DNA of 64,000 nucleotides, from contig NZ_JRKM01000001.1 in assembly GCF_000768065.1 (NCBI RefSeq), positions 3,888,001 to 3,952,000 on the forward strand, in the 5' to 3' direction. Positions within the stretch are counted from its first letter, which is position 1; every line of letters starts with the position of its first letter. This stretch comes from Aquabacterium sp. NJ1 (GTDB lineage: Bacteria > Pseudomonadota > Gammaproteobacteria > Burkholderiales > Burkholderiaceae_C). A program made the translations under genes and the position numbers. This document shows positions 62,601-64,000 of the stretch, in pieces. Under the pieces are notes generated by a model. It saw nothing but the letters and a program-made list of their open reading frames with translations, made no database searches and was not told where the DNA came from.

Positions 62601-64000
62601 TCGGCGTGCCTGAAATCGTGACCGCACCCGTCGGTGCATCGTTGACATTGGCCACAGCCGCTGTGGCGGCGCTGGTGACGGTCTCGGCGGTGCCGTGGCC
62701 ATCGGTGTAAGCCGCTTGCGCGGAGATGGCCGTGCCCACATCGGCCTCGGCCAGGACGTAGGTGCTGCCAGTGGCACCCGTGTCCACGCCATCGCGCAGC
62801 CAGTGATAGGTGATGACACCCATGCCATCGGCATCAGCGATGTTGTTGCTGGCCGTGAGCGTCTGGCCTTGGGTGGCGGTGCCGGTGATGGTGACGGAGC
62901 CAGTGGGCGCGTCATTGATATTGGCCACGGCTGTGGTAGCCGCACTGGTGACAGTCTCGGCGGTGCCGTGGCCGTCGGTGTAGGCGGCTTGTGCGGAGAT
63001 GGCCGTTCCGACATCGGCTTCAGCGAGCAGGTAGGTCGATCCGGTTGTACCAGTGTCCACGCCATTGCGCAGCCAGTGGTAGGTGATGGTGCCCAGGCCA
63101 TCGGCATCGGCGATGTTGTTGCTGGCGGTGAGCGTCTGACCTTGAGTGGCGGTACCAGTGACGGTGACCGAGCCGGTGGGGGCATCGTTGACATTGGCCA
63201 CGGCTGCGGTAGCCGCACTGGTGACAGTCTCGGCCGTGCCGTGTCCGTCGGTGTAGGTGGCCTGTGCAGAGATGGCCGTGCCCACATCGGCTTCGGCCAG
63301 GACGTAGGTGCTGCCTGTGGCGCCCGTGTCCACACCATCGCGCAACCAGTGGTAGGTGATGGTGCCCAGGCCATCGGCATCAGCGATGTTGTTGCTGGCG
63401 GTGAGCGTCTGGCCTTGGGTGGCGGTGCCGGCAATCGTCACCGAACCAGTGGGGGCGTCATTGACATTGGCCACGGCTGCGGTAGCGGCGCTGGTGACGG
63501 TCTCGGCCGTGCCGTGTCCGTCGGTGTAGGTGGCCTGTGCAGAGATGGCCGTGCCCACATCGACTTCAGCGAGCACATAAGTCGAGCCGGTGGAACCGGT
63601 GTCCACGCCATCGCGCAGCCAGTGGTAGGTGATGGTGCCCAGGCCATCGGGATCGGCAATGTTGTTGCTGGCGGTGAGCGTCTGACCTTGGGTGGCGGTA
63701 CCGGTGATGGTGACGGAACCAGTGGGCGCGTCATTGATATTGGCCACGGCTGCGGTAGCCGCACTGGTGACAGTCTCGGCGGTGCCGTGGCCGTCGGTGT
63801 AGGCGGCTTGTGCCGAGATGGCGGTGCCCACATCGGCTTCGGCCAGGACATAGGTGCTGCCGGTGGAACCGGTGTCCACGCCATCGCGCAACCAGTGGTA
63901 GGTGATGACGCCCATGCCGTCGGCATCGGCGATGTTGTTGCTTGCGGTGAGCGTCTGGCCCTGCGTCGGCGTGCCTGAAATCGTGACCGTACCCGTCGGC
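56683..64000 (-). CDS. Giant repeat surface protein (partial, N-terminus beyond right edge)
   Basis: At least 2439 codons are visible; the ATG-like start at 63915 is internal because the repeat carries on to the edge. The bulk is about 24 copies of a 91-residue unit of the type NDAPTGSVTITGTATQGQTL...DADGLGTITYHWLRDGVD...VGTAISAQATYTDGHGTAE, an Ig-like/VCBS-like fold found in large adhesins. The C-terminal 270 residues have no repeats: a Pro/Thr-rich linker, SGLVTSALVSTPAW-type hydrophobic helix region (SYSTGLGLSIGTIWWTARIS) and an acidic tail DDPDHDEDGDNHLG. No RTX motif is visible. Function as an adhesin is inferred. Confidence 0.9.
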   Translation of the reverse strand, partial: PTGTVTISGTPTQGQTLTASNNIADADGMGVITYHWLRDGVDTGSTGSTYVLAEADVGTAISAQAAYTDGHGTAETVTSAATAAVANINDAPTGSVTITGTATQGQTLTASNNIADPDGLGTITYHWLRDGVDTGSTGSTYVLAEVDVGTAISAQATYTDGHGTAETVTSAATAAVANVNDAPTGSVTIAGTATQGQTLTASNNIADADGLGTITYHWLRDGVDTGATGSTYVLAEADVGTAISAQATYTDGHGTAETVTSAATAAVANVNDAPTGSVTVTGTATQGQTLTASNNIADADGLGTITYHWLRNGVDTGTTGSTYLLAEADVGTAISAQAAYTDGHGTAETVTSAATTAVANINDAPTGSVTITGTATQGQTLTASNNIADADGMGVITYHWLRDGVDTGATGSTYVLAEADVGTAISAQAAYTDGHGTAETVTSAATAAVANVNDAPTGAVTISGTPTQGQTLTASNNIADADSMGVITYHWLRDGVDTGATGSTYVLAEADVGTAISAQASYTDGHGTAETVTSTATAAVANVNDAPTGAVTISGTPTQGQTLTASNNIADADGMGVITYHWLRDGVDTGSTGSTYLLAEADVGTAISAQAAYTDGHGTAETVTSAATAAVANVNDAPTGSVTITGTATQGQTLTASDNIADADGMGVITYHWLRDGVDTGSTGSTYLLAEADVGTAISAQATYTDGHGTAETVTSATTAAVANVNDAPTGAVTISGTPTQGQTLTASNNIADADGLGTITYHWLRNGVDTGATGSTYLLAEADVGTAISAQAVYTDGHGTAETVTSTATAAVANVNDAPTGSVTVTGPATKGQTLTASDNIADADGMGAITYHWLRDGVDTGTTGSTYLLADADVGTTISAQAAYTDGHGTAETVTSAATVAVANVNDAPTGSVTIAGTPTQGQTLTASNNIADADGMGVITYHWLRDGVDTGTTGLTYLLAEADVGTAISAQAAYTDGHGTAETVTSAATAAVDNVNDAPTGSVTIAGTPTQGQTLTASNNIADADGLGTITYHWLRNGVDTGSTGSTYVLGEADVGTAISAQAAYTDGHGTAETVTSAATAAVANVNDAPTGAVTISGTATQGQTLTASNNIADADGLGTITYHWLRDGVDTGATGSTYVLAEADVGAAISAQASYTDGHGTDETVTSATTAAVANVNDAPTGAVTISGTPTQGQTLTVSNNIADADGMGVITYHWLRDGVDTGSTGSTYLLAEADVGTAISAQAAYTDGHGTAETVTSGATAAVANVNDAPTGSVTVTGTATQGQTLTASNNIADADGMGVITYHWLRDGVDTGATGSTYVLAEADVGTAISAQAAYTDGHGTAETVTNAATAAVANVNDAPTGSVTVTGTATQGQTLTASNNIADADGMGVITYHWLRDGVDTGSTGSTYLLAEADVGTAISAQAAYTDGHGTAETVTSGATAAIANVNDAPTGSVTVTGTATQGQTLTASNNNADADGMGVITYHWLRDGVDTGATGSTYVLAEADVGTAISAQAAYTDGHGTAETVTSAATAAVANVNDAPTGSVTISGTPTQGQTLTASNNIADADGMGVITYHWLRDGVDTGATGSTYVLAEADVGTAISAQAAYTDGHGTAETVTSAATAAVANVNDAPTGSVTISGTPTQGQTLTASNNIADADGMGVITYHWLRDGVDTGATGSTYVLAEADVGTAISAQATYTDGHGTAETVTSAATAAVANVNDAPTGAVTISGTPTQGQTLTASNNIADADGLGTITYHWLRDGVDTGATGSTYVLAEADVGTAISAQAAYTDGHGTAETVTSAATAAVANVNDAPTGSVNITGTATQGQTLTASNNIADADGLGTITYHWLRDGVDTGSTGSTYVLAEADVGAAISAQATYTDGHGTAETVTSAATAAVANVNDAPTGSVTISGTPTQGQTLTASNNIADADGMGVITYHWLRNGVDTGATGSTYVLAEADVGTAISAQAAYTDGHGTAETVTSAATAAVANINDAPTGSVTITGTATQGQTLTASNNIADADGLGTITYHWLRNGVDTGSTGSTYVLGEADVGTAISAQATYTDGHGTAEAVTSAATAAAANVNDAPTGAVTISGTPTQGQTLTASNNIADADGLGTITYHWLRNGVDTGSTGSTYVLADADMGTAISAKATYTDGHGAAETVTSAATVVSMPVAIDLGPSTDTSNSPPPSAQTDTGNKTSVETSPSKPSKEAEPKPAQNAQPATPTPAKAEGADFAPKDAAGALLQRIQAGIWSPRTLTDTFGSGRQMLFSPTLSNYVPSMPTNPGNGTTVIQLLDLIKPAVEHAQDINLLHTPLSSVTHALPARSVADTNASDQDGGQTPIKLTKVASYSTGLGLSIGTIWWTARISGLVTSALVSTPAWRSLDPLPVVTSPSDDPDHDEDGDNHLGDREVEHLFDGDKPIEQDMPVIQ
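57480..64000. repeat. About 24 tandem 273-bp repeats
   Basis: The anchor gatgttgtt recurs at 57652, 57925 and so on to 63931, exactly 23 periods of 273 bp with no length change. Unit subtypes are mixed (DADGMGVI or DADGLGTI; GSTYVL or GSTYLL). One copy near 59552 has the anchor altered to give ASNNNADADG. The copy nearest the C-terminus is degenerate. The array runs off the right edge. Confidence 0.95.

Noticed and set aside
57508-63978. Plus-strand Gly/Val-rich frames across the repeats
   Set aside because: Antisense echoes of the 273-bp repeat (divisible by three), so they recur with the same period; no start sites of quality.
57480-64000. CRISPR-like or satellite array
   Set aside because: Period of 273 bp is a codon multiple, with an open frame through all copies; no short repeat/spacer layout.

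Overview
The window reads as chromosomal DNA of a GC-rich betaproteobacterium, most likely order Burkholderiales. Support: high GC throughout, the block rpsP-rimM-trmD-rplS-nudL-cobD-like, the order aroB then dgt, a betaproteobacterial 4.5S RNA, and an rsgA-phhB-M48 protease-orn neighbourhood. Genus cannot be fixed from sequence alone. Genes are tightly packed on both strands, with several 4-bp ATGA/GTGA overlaps marking operons. No tRNA, rRNA, IS element, prophage or CRISPR array was seen.

Layout. 1-2.4 kb: two glycan-type enzymes, the first cut by the left edge. 2.6-6.1 kb: two small exported proteins, dgt, aroB and the SRP RNA gene ffs. 6.2-10.1 kb: a dienelactone hydrolase, a divergent PurM-family protein, an anion-permease-like membrane protein and a TM2-like protein. 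10.1-14.4 kb: the ribosomal/tRNA-modification operon rpsP-rimM-trmD-rplS, ended by a clear terminator, then a CoA pyrophosphatase and a CobD/CbiB-like protein. 14.4-18.5 kb: a hotdog protein and a TetR regulator sharing a tandem palindromic operator, a KstD-like flavoprotein and a nitronate monooxygenase. 18.6-27.1 kb: housekeeping genes rsgA, phhB, an M48 protease, orn, gluQ, a LysR/pirin divergent pair and rlmJ. 27.1-30.5 kb: a beta-propeller lactonase, a glycosyltransferase and a FemAB/CelD-like acyltransferase. 30.9-39.6 kb: an oxidative catabolism island with a Baeyer-Villiger-type monooxygenase, HSL-type esterase, SDR and an alpha/beta hydrolase that lacks its nucleophile, facing a TetR regulator, followed by alkB and an AraC regulator. 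39.6-43.2 kb: dnaE. 43.2-55.1 kb: a complete Tad/Flp pilus locus on the minus strand. 55.5-56.7 kb: a radical SAM protein of the SplB type behind a near-consensus LexA box. 56.7-64.0 kb: the C-terminal 2.4 kb-codon part of a giant surface protein built from about 24 copies of a 91-residue (273-bp) repeat, running off the right edge.

How genes may work together. In the catabolic island, AlkB could make alcohols, the SDR could make ketones, the monooxygenase could turn ketones into esters and the HSL esterase could split them; this is inference from family and co-location. The Tad locus has its usual parts: two Flp-type pilins, prepilin peptidase TadV, CpaB, secretin, pseudopilins TadE/TadG, TadZ, ATPase TadA, platform proteins TadB/TadC and lipoproteins. 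With the neighbouring repeat protein it suggests a surface-attachment region. The best candidates for something little described are the SOS-box radical SAM gene, the nucleophile-less hydrolase inside the monooxygenase operon, and the perfectly in-register repeat giant.
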